Assembly (NCBI GenBank): GCA_913057235.1
Contig: CAJXNI010000005.1
Span: 1-64,000, forward strand
Direction of reading: 5' to 3'
Length of the DNA: 64,000 nt
From: an uncultured Bacteroidota bacterium
GTDB taxonomy: Bacteria; Bacteroidota; Bacteroidia; Flavobacteriales; Schleiferiaceae
In this document: in pieces, positions 36,732 to 44,459 of the stretch
How the letters are laid out: the number at the start of each line of letters is the position of its first letter
How positions within the stretch are numbered: position 1 is the first letter of the stretch
The notes under the pieces: generated by a model
What the model was told of the DNA's origin: nothing
What the model saw: the letters and a program-made list of their open reading frames with translations, nothing else
The model's database searches: none
Position numbers and translations under genes: made by a program

Positions 36732-39200
36732 CTAAATTCGCAGCCCTACCGCTACATAGAAACTGCGCGGATCAGAAGGAGTGATGCCCGGCCCAGGGTA
36801 GCCCGTAGCCCTGCGGGTAAAGTAGCGGGTGTTGGTGAGGTTATTTACCCCGGCTTCAACGGTATAGCGCTGGTAGCGGTAGCTCAGTGAAAAATCTAAA
36901 ATGGCGTAAGCCGGCACGGGACCAATAATTCCCTGACGTAAGTCACCCGCATCGGGTACGGGTGAATTCTCTACATCAGTGAACTGCTCACTCAGGTAGG
37001 TGTATTGCAGGCTAAAGAGCAGGTTCTTATACCCCACATTGATGCCCGTTTTAAGGTTTACCGCTGGAATAAACTCCACCTGATTACCCCTCACGTTGTT
37101 CTCCTCACTGCTTAGGTAAGTGCTCTGGGTAAGCGCCAGATTAAGGAAGTTACTCAATTGAAACTGACGGCTAGCGCTTCCCACTACCTTTAGCCAATTC
37201 ACCTCCGCAAAAGTTTCCAGGCCGTAAATGAGGGCGGTGCCTATATTTTTACGCACCCGCTGCGCGCGATCGTTCAGGATTACACCAATACGGTTGTCGT
37301 AAATGAGGCTGTAAATGCTCACATCATAATTCAGATATTCCTGCCAGTTTCCGCGTAGTCCCGCATCGGCTGTAAAGCCACTTTCATCACTGATATTAGG
37401 ATCAATTTTAAACGTGGGGTTTACCGTGCGGATGTCGCTAAAGGTAACCGAGCGGTAGTTTTGCGAAAAGTTGAAATAGGTTTCCAGAGAGGGGTTGGGT
37501 TTATAGGAAAGCCCCAAACCAGCCAATACAAAAGCCCGCTCCAGCTCACGGTTGTCGCTAAGCGTATCTCTAAAAATGGCATTGCCGGCATTGTCAAAAT
37601 TCACTTGTTGGTACTCCCCTTCACTGGCCGTTTTTAGGTATTCAAAACGCAGACCGGGCGTTATGGAGAGCTTGGAGTTCAGGTACAAAATGTTTTCTGT
37701 AAAAGCGGCCCAGTTGCGGTTGGGAAAAACAAAGGCACTTTGGTTGGCATAATCGGGAAAGCGCTCCGTGGCTAGGCTAAAATCAGGGTCTTGCCCCCGG
37801 CTTCCAGGCCCTTGCACCGCGGTGTTTTGGGCGTGGTAGTACTTGCTCCCCACCAAAAAAACCGCTCTTTTGCCTTTGAGGCGATAGCGGTGCAGCAGGC
37901 GCGCTTCGGCCCCGGCATTGGCAAAGGTGCCTTTGATGACATCCCGCGGGTTCAGGTAGTTGCCCTGAGCATCTTGCTCGTCAATCTCCGTAATGGGGTT
38001 TTGGTTTAAGCTAGAGGGTCTTCCTCTATAGCCTACCGCCTGCCTTTGGGCGTTTAAACCAAAAAGATTGAGACTAAAGTTGGTTTTCTCGCTAAAGAGA
38101 TGCTTAAACTTTAAGGCGTACAACTGCCAGTTTACCTGAAACCAATTGCGATTGCGGTTGCTAAAGTTGGGATTTTGCGCAAACTGGGCATCGGTTAAAC
38201 CGCCCGGTTGCTTAGCCAGGTAATTCAAAAGCGTGTATTCTAAAGCCACCTGGGTTTGCTCTGCAATTTGATAACCCAAATGGCTGTACACATTGCGGGC
38301 ATTGAACTGCGAATTGGGCCGCCAACCATTACCCTGCCGGTAGTTGAAAAAAGTGTAATAGCTGAATTTTCCTGCGGTGCCGCTAAGGCTGGTAAAGTTG
38401 GTATACAAACCATAGCTGCCCAAGGTGTTGCGGTGTACAATTTCCAGGCTGGTATCAGGGGCAGGCTCTTTCATTTTAAAGTTAATGAGGCCGCCAAACT
38501 GGGTACCGTATTGCAGGGAGGCCGCCCCGCGCACCACCTGAATTTCGCGTAAGCCCTCGGCCGTAGGCGTGTAGTAGCTCTCGGGATATCCCAGCACATC
38601 GGCACTAATGTCGTAACCGTTTTGCCGCACATTAAAATTGCTGCTGCGGTTAGGGTCCAGGCCCCGCCCACCAATATTGAGCTGCAGGCCGGCATCATTG
38701 TTCTCGTAAATATTAAGGCCTACAACCTGAGCGTAAATTTGCCTGGCCTGGTTGGCGCCTTGGTTGGCCACCGTGTTGTCCATTAAAACTACCTCGCTCT
38801 TTTTACCGGCATACACGGCCGTGCCTTCTACCTCCTTAAGGCGGTTAAGCCTAAATGTTTTTTCGCGCTCCTGGCGGATGACCACTTCGCTCAGCTCCTG
38901 GCTTAAAGGCTGCATTTGCAGCGTGAGGGAAGTATCGGCCTGCAGGCTGAAATTGAGTTCCTGTGATTGAAACTGATAGCTGAAAAAAATTAATGTTTGG
39001 GGGCCAGCGGGTAGGTTGCTGAAATTGAACTTACCCTGCGCATCGGTTACGACCAGCTTTTCACTGGGCGGGTGAAACACCTCTACACCAGCCAGTGGCT
39101 TTTGAGTACCAGTGGCCACTACCTTCCCCTGCACCTGCAGCTGAGCCATCAGGCAGTGGGTGAATAATCCTAAAATGCTACAAACCGTAAATCGTATCAT
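36732..39200 (-). CDS. TonB-dependent receptor (FecA-like) with CarboxypepD_reg domain
   Basis: 822 residues: signal peptide, a CarboxypepD_reg-like domain (QVQGKVVATGTQKPLAGVEV... to about residue 105), a plug domain (VVLMDNTVANQGANQARQIY, LNIGGRGLDPNRSSNFNVRQ, GLREIQVVRGAASLQYGTQF) and a 22-strand-type barrel ending in aromatic-rich RSFYVAVGLRI. It imports a siderophore or other chelate across the outer membrane using TonB. It is the last gene of the DUF4856-imelysin-HTTM-receptor operon and overlaps the HTTM gene by 23 bases. The iron-chelate call is from neighbours and FecA similarity. Confidence 0.9.
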   Translation of the reverse strand: MIRFTVCSILGLFTHCLMAQLQVQGKVVATGTQKPLAGVEVFHPPSEKLVVTDAQGKFNFSNLPAGPQTLIFFSYQFQSQELNFSLQADTSLTLQMQPLSQELSEVVIRQEREKTFRLNRLKEVEGTAVYAGKKSEVVLMDNTVANQGANQARQIYAQVVGLNIYENNDAGLQLNIGGRGLDPNRSSNFNVRQNGYDISADVLGYPESYYTPTAEGLREIQVVRGAASLQYGTQFGGLINFKMKEPAPDTSLEIVHRNTLGSYGLYTNFTSLSGTAGKFSYYTFFNYRQGNGWRPNSQFNARNVYSHLGYQIAEQTQVALEYTLLNYLAKQPGGLTDAQFAQNPNFSNRNRNWFQVNWQLYALKFKHLFSEKTNFSLNLFGLNAQRQAVGYRGRPSSLNQNPITEIDEQDAQGNYLNPRDVIKGTFANAGAEARLLHRYRLKGKRAVFLVGSKYYHAQNTAVQGPGSRGQDPDFSLATERFPDYANQSAFVFPNRNWAAFTENILYLNSKLSITPGLRFEYLKTASEGEYQQVNFDNAGNAIFRDTLSDNRELERAFVLAGLGLSYKPNPSLETYFNFSQNYRSVTFSDIRTVNPTFKIDPNISDESGFTADAGLRGNWQEYLNYDVSIYSLIYDNRIGVILNDRAQRVRKNIGTALIYGLETFAEVNWLKVVGSASRQFQLSNFLNLALTQSTYLSSEENNVRGNQVEFIPAVNLKTGINVGYKNLLFSLQYTYLSEQFTDVENSPVPDAGDLRQGIIGPVPAYAILDFSLSYRYQRYTVEAGVNNLTNTRYFTRRATGYPGPGITPSDPRSFYVAVGLRI

Positions 39201-40548
39201 TAAAAGGAAGTATCCAGTTTTTGGTGTGCCAGCCTCTACGGTGCTGGGTTAAATCTACACTTGGGTCTATAAAAGGTTGACTGCCACGCCCGTTCAGCGC
39301 CACGTAACTTTGGGCATACACGGCCAGGTCTCCACGCTGCTGGGTTTGTTGGTAGTGTTCTTCTAAAAAGTGGGCAAATTCCAGTATAAAATCGGGCTGA
39401 AAGCTCATCTGCTTTTCTTGAAAGGCGCTTAAAAACGCGCGATTGTCTACCGTAAAGCGTTCGCCCTTTTGAAGATCTACCACGGTAAAGTTTACGTAGC
39501 CCGCTTTCTCCATGAGCATCACCCGCCAGCTGAAGCGAAAACCTTGTTCATGCCAAAAAAGCTCACCGGGATAGCCCAGGTAACGCCAGGGCCAAAGCAG
39601 CTGCAAAGCCAAAACGGCTGCCAGTACGCCAGCGGTCAATCGCTTCCGCGGAAGCGCAGCCCAGGCCAAAACCCGGCCATTGTCAAATACCGCTTTAGGC
39701 AGGTGCAACCAGCCCGCCAAGGCGCTTAAAAGCCGGTGGTGAAAACCGGCACTGAAAAATACCAGGGCACTTACAATCATAATGTAGGGAAACATGCCAA
39801 TGGGAAACAATACGCGGGTAAGCACGTGAAAAATCACCACCAGGGCAAAGGCCCATTTACGGGTAGGCCGGTACAAGAGTAAAAAGGGAATAGCCAGATC
39901 GTAAAGCGCGCCCCCCCAGCTAAAGGCGTAGTGCACCCAGGTTTGCTCCAGCCAGGGGCCTAACAGTGGCAAGTTATAGCGGCCGGGCAGCCAGGTGGCC
40001 AAGGGCTGTGCTTCCAATAGCCAGTCTGAGTTTAACTTGGCCAAACCAGCATAAAAATAAACCAGAGCCAGCAGCAGTTTCAGCACGTCAATACACCAGC
40101 GCGGTATTTTTTGAAAAGCCACTTGGGGTTTACGCCAGGCATCTACTGAAAAGTAGGCCTGAGCCGGTAAAAAGAGCAGCACAAAACTGAGTACCGAAAT
40201 AAAATAGTAGTGATTGAGGTAGGTGGTTTTGTCCATCAACTCAATGTAGGTGAAGCTGAGAAAAAAGAGCAAAATGGCGTAACGGTACCATAGCCCCAGC
40301 GCCACCAGCAAAGCGGCTATCCCGCAAAGGGCAAACAACCCGTAGGTGTAAATACCAAGGGGCTGTACCCATTCAAAGCCGTAATAGCTAAAATGAAAAT
40401 CAGGTTTCAGGTACAATTTTTCAATCCAGCCCATGGCCCAAAAGCGCAGGATGCTCGCAAACATCATCAGGCCAAAAAAAACACGAAAGACCGCCAATGG
40501 GGCGGCCTCTGTGCTTTGGGCTAAGTACTGTTCAAGGGCTTTTTTCAT
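39178..40548 (-). CDS. HTTM-domain (vitamin K-dependent carboxylase-like) membrane protein
   Basis: 456 residues. Several membrane helices in the first about 300 residues and a soluble tail. The motif LMDKTTYLNHYYFI near residue 107 matches the conserved helix of the HTTM/VKGC family; the beginning LAVFRVFFGLMMFASILRFWAMGWI is also typical. In animals the family gamma-carboxylates Glu; bacterial versions are uncharacterised. It lies between the imelysin lipoprotein and the TonB receptor with no or minimal gaps, so a role tied to iron uptake is likely, possibly modifying a partner protein. Confidence 0.85.
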   Translation of the reverse strand: MKKALEQYLAQSTEAAPLAVFRVFFGLMMFASILRFWAMGWIEKLYLKPDFHFSYYGFEWVQPLGIYTYGLFALCGIAALLVALGLWYRYAILLFFLSFTYIELMDKTTYLNHYYFISVLSFVLLFLPAQAYFSVDAWRKPQVAFQKIPRWCIDVLKLLLALVYFYAGLAKLNSDWLLEAQPLATWLPGRYNLPLLGPWLEQTWVHYAFSWGGALYDLAIPFLLLYRPTRKWAFALVVIFHVLTRVLFPIGMFPYIMIVSALVFFSAGFHHRLLSALAGWLHLPKAVFDNGRVLAWAALPRKRLTAGVLAAVLALQLLWPWRYLGYPGELFWHEQGFRFSWRVMLMEKAGYVNFTVVDLQKGERFTVDNRAFLSAFQEKQMSFQPDFILEFAHFLEEHYQQTQQRGDLAVYAQSYVALNGRGSQPFIDPSVDLTQHRRGWHTKNWILPFNDTIYGL

Positions 40549-41670
40549 TTAATCGCCATCGGCATCAATGTAGTCTACGCGCACGTTTAGGGCTTGCAGC
40601 ATGTCTACTTTTAGATACACTACGCCTTGTTGCAAGTCATCGTAAATGGCCAACAAAGCCTGCGGGTTGCTCTCGGCCTCTTGCCTAAAACTACTGGCAA
40701 GGTTTTGGGCACGGCCTTCGGCCAAATCCATTTGCGTAACAATGGCCTCACTCAACAAACCGGCCCCATGTTGGGTACCCAGGTAATCCAGGTAGCTCTG
40801 CAGGCTTTCGCCCGATGCCTGACCGTTGAATCCCATTCCGGTAAAGAAATTACGGTGGGCGGCTAAACTGCGTAAAAAGAGGCTTTGGCTCAAAGTATCG
40901 GTGTACACCGCTTCCACACTTTGCGGTAAGGTGTTTCCTGAAAACACCCCGGCAGGAATGCCCACTTTACCAGCTCGCAATTCCTTCTCAAAATGAAAAA
41001 CATAGTCGTTCACCATTTTATTTACGGAGGCTGCGGCTGAGGAGCCATCGCGGCTCACAAAAGTTTGACGGTAATCGTTTTCCCAGTCGGCCAGGGTGTT
41101 ACCCGCCAATAATTCCAGCCTTTCTGCCAAAGCCTGCAGGTAATCTCCGTAGCGCGGGTCATTACCAAAGCGCGTGTTGGTTTCAGCCAAAGTTCCTAAA
41201 CCGCTAAGCAGGTAATCAATAGCGGGAAAGCCCTGTCGATTAAAAGTGCTGGGCAAGGTTAAGTTGTAGCTGGCCACATTCACAAACTCTAAAATGCCGG
41301 CCGTATCAGTAGGGTACACGTTGGTGAAGTTGCGCAGGCCTTTTTCTTCAGCGGGGCCAATGGCTAGGAAGCTCACCGCCTGCCAGGCGCGGTAGGCTTC
41401 TCTAAAGGCCGCGTGGGTAGCGCTGTGCTGAGCGGCAGTGGGGTTATCCACATAAGTGTTTACAGCCGTAAGTAGGGCCTGGGTACTTTGGTGGTAGTTT
41501 TGATAAGCCGGAATGGCGTAGTCATCGGCCCAATGCACCAGCATGGCACTGCGGTCAAAATTGTCAATTGGCTCATTGGCCTCCCCCTCCTCTTCATTAG
41601 GGGTGCAAGAAAGGGCTGCGCTTAGCAAAAGCGCAAGCCCAATCATCTTACTCAAACTCACCTTTTTCAT
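40549..41670 (-). CDS. Imelysin-family lipoprotein
   Basis: 373 residues with a lipobox (LLLSAALSC, Cys about 22) and a helical imelysin/insulin-cleaving-peptidase-like body. Members are regulated by iron and are proposed to bind iron or heme at the cell surface rather than cleave peptides. The classical GxHxxE motif is here GFPAIDYLL, so the His is Pro and the Glu is Asp, which argues against peptidase activity. The stop is followed directly by the HTTM start, and the DUF4856 gene ends 8 bases upstream; all share one operon. Confidence 0.88.
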   Translation of the reverse strand: MKKVSLSKMIGLALLLSAALSCTPNEEEGEANEPIDNFDRSAMLVHWADDYAIPAYQNYHQSTQALLTAVNTYVDNPTAAQHSATHAAFREAYRAWQAVSFLAIGPAEEKGLRNFTNVYPTDTAGILEFVNVASYNLTLPSTFNRQGFPAIDYLLSGLGTLAETNTRFGNDPRYGDYLQALAERLELLAGNTLADWENDYRQTFVSRDGSSAAASVNKMVNDYVFHFEKELRAGKVGIPAGVFSGNTLPQSVEAVYTDTLSQSLFLRSLAAHRNFFTGMGFNGQASGESLQSYLDYLGTQHGAGLLSEAIVTQMDLAEGRAQNLASSFRQEAESNPQALLAIYDDLQQGVVYLKVDMLQALNVRVDYIDADGD

Positions 41671-41678
41671 AAATGCTA

Positions 41679-42926
41679 TTAATTTAAGTTAGCGGCCTGG
41701 GCCACGGTAAAATTAAAACTTGCGGCAATATCCTGGGCTATGTTTTCCAAGGTACTGGCCTTAATATCCCAAAAGCCATTGGGCCCATCGCCTAAAAGGC
41801 CATTGCTACCTAAAAAGTTTTCTACCTCAGCAGCACTAAAATAAGGCTGATTGGTAGCCGGGTTGTGGGTGAAGCGCAGGCTGTAAATAAAGCCATAAGC
41901 CTCTGAAAGGTCGTGAAAAGCCGTTCCGGTATCGCCTGCCGCCATTACTTGTTTGGCGGTTTCCAGGTAGTACACGGCCCGTATGCCTATAATTTCAGAT
42001 AGCTTTTCGCGGATGATGGCCACCTGCTGATCGCGTACCTCATAGTTGCCTTCAGTAATTGCCGCCCGCCCTAATTTCAATGCGTTGTAGATTTCTACCG
42101 CTATGTTGGCAAAGTCTTCGTCTCCGGCCACACGACCTAAGTATTTGTTTAGAAAATCATCATCACCGCCCAGGTTGGTAAAAGGGTCGGCACCGTTGGC
42201 CGCACCACCAAAAAGATAGCCGTAGGCCTCATCCCACTTGTGCTCCATGGTGGTGTAGGGCTTACCTTCAGCGGTAATACCCTTGCTGTTGTCTTCACGA
42301 TTAGTGCCTGCGTCCAGCACCCCGGCATCCAAGTAGTTGTTAATCATTTGGTCCAGCACCAAGGCGCCAATTAGTCCTTTACCCACGGCCTGGTTGTACT
42401 CTAAACCTTGACCATTTACGAAACGAGCGGAGCTGCCATCGGCAATTTGACCAGCCACCCCTGGTGCCGCGGCTTGATTTTGGTACGGAAAAATTTCCTG
42501 CACCTGCAACCCGATCCAATTTTCAAAATCGGCCTTGATGGCTGCGCTCTCCGTGGCGCTGGTGTTAAAATACGCGTAGGAGGCGGCTGTTTTGGAACGC
42601 AAACTTTTGGTTGAGGCATTTAAGGCGGGGTTCATAAAGGGGTCTACCGGATTGCCATTGGCGTCTTGATTGGCGTACATTTCCAGAAGCTCTTCTTCGG
42701 TTTTGGAGAAATCAAGCAGGGCGGCATTTAGTTCTCCTCCCATGGCCAGGCGGGTAGTTTGTCCCTCATAACTGACCGTGCTTTGGCCGTTCCGTTCAAA
42801 GGTGTAAGTAGCCGGGGCCGTAACACCATTTTCACTAAAGTTGGTGTTGTTGTTTTCTTCTTCGCAGCTGCTTAGAGTAAACAGAGTAGCAGCGCTTAAA
42901 GCTAGGGATAGTGCGGGTTTACGCAT
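41679..42926 (-). CDS. DUF4856 lipoprotein
   Basis: 415 residues. Lipobox LFTLSSC (Cys about 21), then YTFERNGQSTVSYEGQTTRLAMGGEL, the typical start of DUF4856 proteins, and a mostly helical body with repeated dimerisation-like segments (LEYNQAVGKGLIGALVLDQMINNYLDA, WDEAYGYLFGG). The family regularly precedes imelysin genes in Bacteroidota and is thought to be an imelysin relative working on the cell surface in iron uptake. It is the first gene of the operon, with a strong consensus promoter 40 bases upstream. Confidence 0.87.
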   Translation of the reverse strand: MRKPALSLALSAATLFTLSSCEEENNNTNFSENGVTAPATYTFERNGQSTVSYEGQTTRLAMGGELNAALLDFSKTEEELLEMYANQDANGNPVDPFMNPALNASTKSLRSKTAASYAYFNTSATESAAIKADFENWIGLQVQEIFPYQNQAAAPGVAGQIADGSSARFVNGQGLEYNQAVGKGLIGALVLDQMINNYLDAGVLDAGTNREDNSKGITAEGKPYTTMEHKWDEAYGYLFGGAANGADPFTNLGGDDDFLNKYLGRVAGDEDFANIAVEIYNALKLGRAAITEGNYEVRDQQVAIIREKLSEIIGIRAVYYLETAKQVMAAGDTGTAFHDLSEAYGFIYSLRFTHNPATNQPYFSAAEVENFLGSNGLLGDGPNGFWDIKASTLENIAQDIAASFNFTVAQAANLN

Positions 42927-42965
42927 TTGTTTTTATTTAGTCTGTTTTCAAATAGTAATCTGTGG

Positions 42966-42996
42966 CAAAGCTAAAACAGGGAATTCTGATAGCCAA
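42966..42996 (-). promoter_or_regulatory. Promoter of the DUF4856-imelysin operon (TTG-N20-TAGCTTTG)
   Basis: Minus strand TTG (42996-42994), 20 bases, TAGCTTTG (42973-42966): an exact match to the Bacteroidota consensus, about 40 bases before the ATG at 42926. Confidence 0.7.
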
Positions 42997-43059
42997 GCTT
43001 ATTTAGAAAGTTTTTAAATAGGGTGAGTGGTGGGCCAAAAGTTTCCTAGGCCAAAAATC

Positions 43060-43102
43060 AAAAAAGAAGCCGTCTCATAACCCAATGAAACGGCTTTTTT
43101 AT
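43060..43102. terminator. Bidirectional-looking terminator after the Fur-family gene
   Basis: AAGCCGT (43067-43073) and ACGGCTT (43090-43096) form a stem, extended by TCAT/ATGA pairing, flanked by an A run on the left and T run on the right. It would stop the leftward Fur transcript before the DUF4856 operon. Confidence 0.7.
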
Positions 43103-43207
43103 GTTTTTCCTTCGGACTCCCATTCGTGCATGGTTATCAAATACTCAATTCTCAGAGAGGCTAGGTAGGTTTTGAGACACTTTCTTTTAATGCTTAAGCT
43201 TTTTAGC

Positions 43208-43627
43208 CTAAGCTGCGCAATGTCTGCAATAGCCGCGAAGAAGTAATTCGGCCGATTCTACTTTAAGACTATCCGGAGTTTTTACCTTAGGTAGCTTTAC
43301 TTCCGGCAAGCACTGCGTTTCTCCACAATGGTTGCATTTAAAATGAACGTGATTATCATGGTGCTGCTCGCTGCTGCAAGCCCCGCTGCACAGTGCGTAT
43401 TTTACACTTACCTCATCATCGGGTACGCGGTGTACAATGCCGCTTTCTTCAAAGCTTTGCAGCACCCGGTAAAGGCTGGCCCGGTTTAGCTGATCGCCCA
43501 ACAGGGTGTTGAGCTCTCCGTGGCTTAAGGCCCGGGATTGATCTAAAAAAGTAGTTAACACCAACTCACGGCCCAACGTTTTACGCAGGCCGTGGTGGTG
43601 TAAATATTGTGCCGGTGTTTCCGTCAT
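43208..43627 (-). CDS. Fur-family metalloregulator (Zur-like)
   Basis: 139 residues: winged helix (residues 1-75; SHGELNTLLGDQLNRASLYRVLQSFEESGIV) and a metal-sensing domain with C98-NH-C101 and C134-RH-C137, the structural zinc site of Fur/Zur/PerR, plus the His-rich segment EQHHDNHVHF. C80 and C84 are extra cysteines. The ATG shares a base with the stop of the DUF4625 gene (TAATG), so the two are coupled. Short length, the His-rich DUF4625 partner and a TonB receptor next door favour zinc as effector, but Fur or PerR activity cannot be excluded. Confidence 0.88.
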   Translation of the reverse strand: MTETPAQYLHHHGLRKTLGRELVLTTFLDQSRALSHGELNTLLGDQLNRASLYRVLQSFEESGIVHRVPDDEVSVKYALCSGACSSEQHHDNHVHFKCNHCGETQCLPEVKLPKVKTPDSLKVESAELLLRGYCRHCAA

Positions 43628-44409
43628 TAGTCTAAATGCAGTTCGCCTTTTACAATGCCGTAATTGCCATCACTGTCTATGGCTTCAATCTTAATTTCAT
43701 ACTCACCCAATGGTGCGCTGGCTGGCAAAGCAATGGTGAAGTTACTCAAATCAAAAGACGTGTCAGCATTGCCTGTCAATTCAATTTCCTCCTCAAAAAG
43801 TGCGGCTTCTGCTTTTTTGTGATGGTCATGACCTTCGTGCTTTTCTTCAATTTTCACCTTCACTTCCTCTAAATCCTTGTCATCTGTAACGGTTCCCACT
43901 AAAAAAATTGTGTCGCCCGGGGCGTAGTCTAAGTGGTTCGCTAAGTTAGGACTGCTAATATTGAACTGAGGCTCATTGCCATTTACCAAGGTGAAGTTGA
44001 GTTCTACAAAGTCACCCTCATTGCCTTCCGCATCCAATACTCTGAAAACAGCGTGGTAGGCCCCGGCTGTAGCCGATGCGGGTACGTCTACATGCTCGTG
44101 CAAATCCTGGGTTTTTCCGCTTAAGGGAATAACCATTACCTGCTCCCACTCCGCTTTTTTGCCGTGCTCATGGCCGTCAAATACATCGTGAATGTCAATC
44201 TTTAATTCACGCAACTCTTCGTTATCACTTAGTTCCGCATCAATGTGCATTTCAGTGCCAGATGTAACCTGAATGTCGTGATCTTTCTCGTTAATGGTTA
44301 CTTTGTTAATCTGAGGTTTCACGGTATCCTGTACCTCGTCATCCTCATCGGTGCAAGCCACAAAAGCCAAGGCCAAAAGGGGCAATGCCCAGTACTTTTT
44401 CATTTTCAT
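43627..44409 (-). CDS. His-rich DUF4625-type lipoprotein
   Basis: 260 residues. Lipobox LALAFVAC (Cys about 19), then two Ig-like beta domains, each with an inserted metal-binding-looking loop: VFDGHEHGKK near residue 85 and EEKHEGHDHHKK near 195. The style (TVKPQINKVTINEKDH...) is that of DUF4625. The His clusters suggest zinc or copper binding outside the cytoplasm, perhaps handing metal to the TonB receptor encoded upstream. It has its own promoter with an operator-like palindrome and is coupled to the Fur/Zur gene downstream. Confidence 0.82.
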   Translation of the reverse strand: MKMKKYWALPLLALAFVACTDEDDEVQDTVKPQINKVTINEKDHDIQVTSGTEMHIDAELSDNEELRELKIDIHDVFDGHEHGKKAEWEQVMVIPLSGKTQDLHEHVDVPASATAGAYHAVFRVLDAEGNEGDFVELNFTLVNGNEPQFNISSPNLANHLDYAPGDTIFLVGTVTDDKDLEEVKVKIEEKHEGHDHHKKAEAALFEEEIELTGNADTSFDLSNFTIALPASAPLGEYEIKIEAIDSDGNYGIVKGELHLD

Positions 44410-44425
44410 GGTGTTAAATTTTGGG

Positions 44426-44456
44426 CAAAGTTAACCTTTATGCAACAGTGTTGCAA
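44426..44456 (-). promoter_or_regulatory. Promoter of the DUF4625-fur unit (TTG-N20-TAACTTTG)
   Basis: Minus strand TTG (44456-44454), 20 bases, TAACTTTG (44433-44426): exact consensus, 16 bases before the ATG at 44409. Confidence 0.7.
44441..44455. promoter_or_regulatory. Candidate Fur/Zur operator over the -33 box
   Basis: TGCAACAGTGTTGCA is a perfect palindrome (TGCAAC-AGT-GTTGCA) covering two bases of the -33 TTG and most of the spacer. A bound Fur-family dimer would block the promoter of its own gene. Found by eye; only this copy was noticed in the window. Confidence 0.6.
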
Positions 44457-44459
44457 ATA

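Noticed and set aside
43612-43634. TTAGTCTAAAT near the Fur-family start, similar to half of the DtxR operator
   Set aside because: It is the end of the DUF4625 coding sequence; only one half matches and there is no palindrome.
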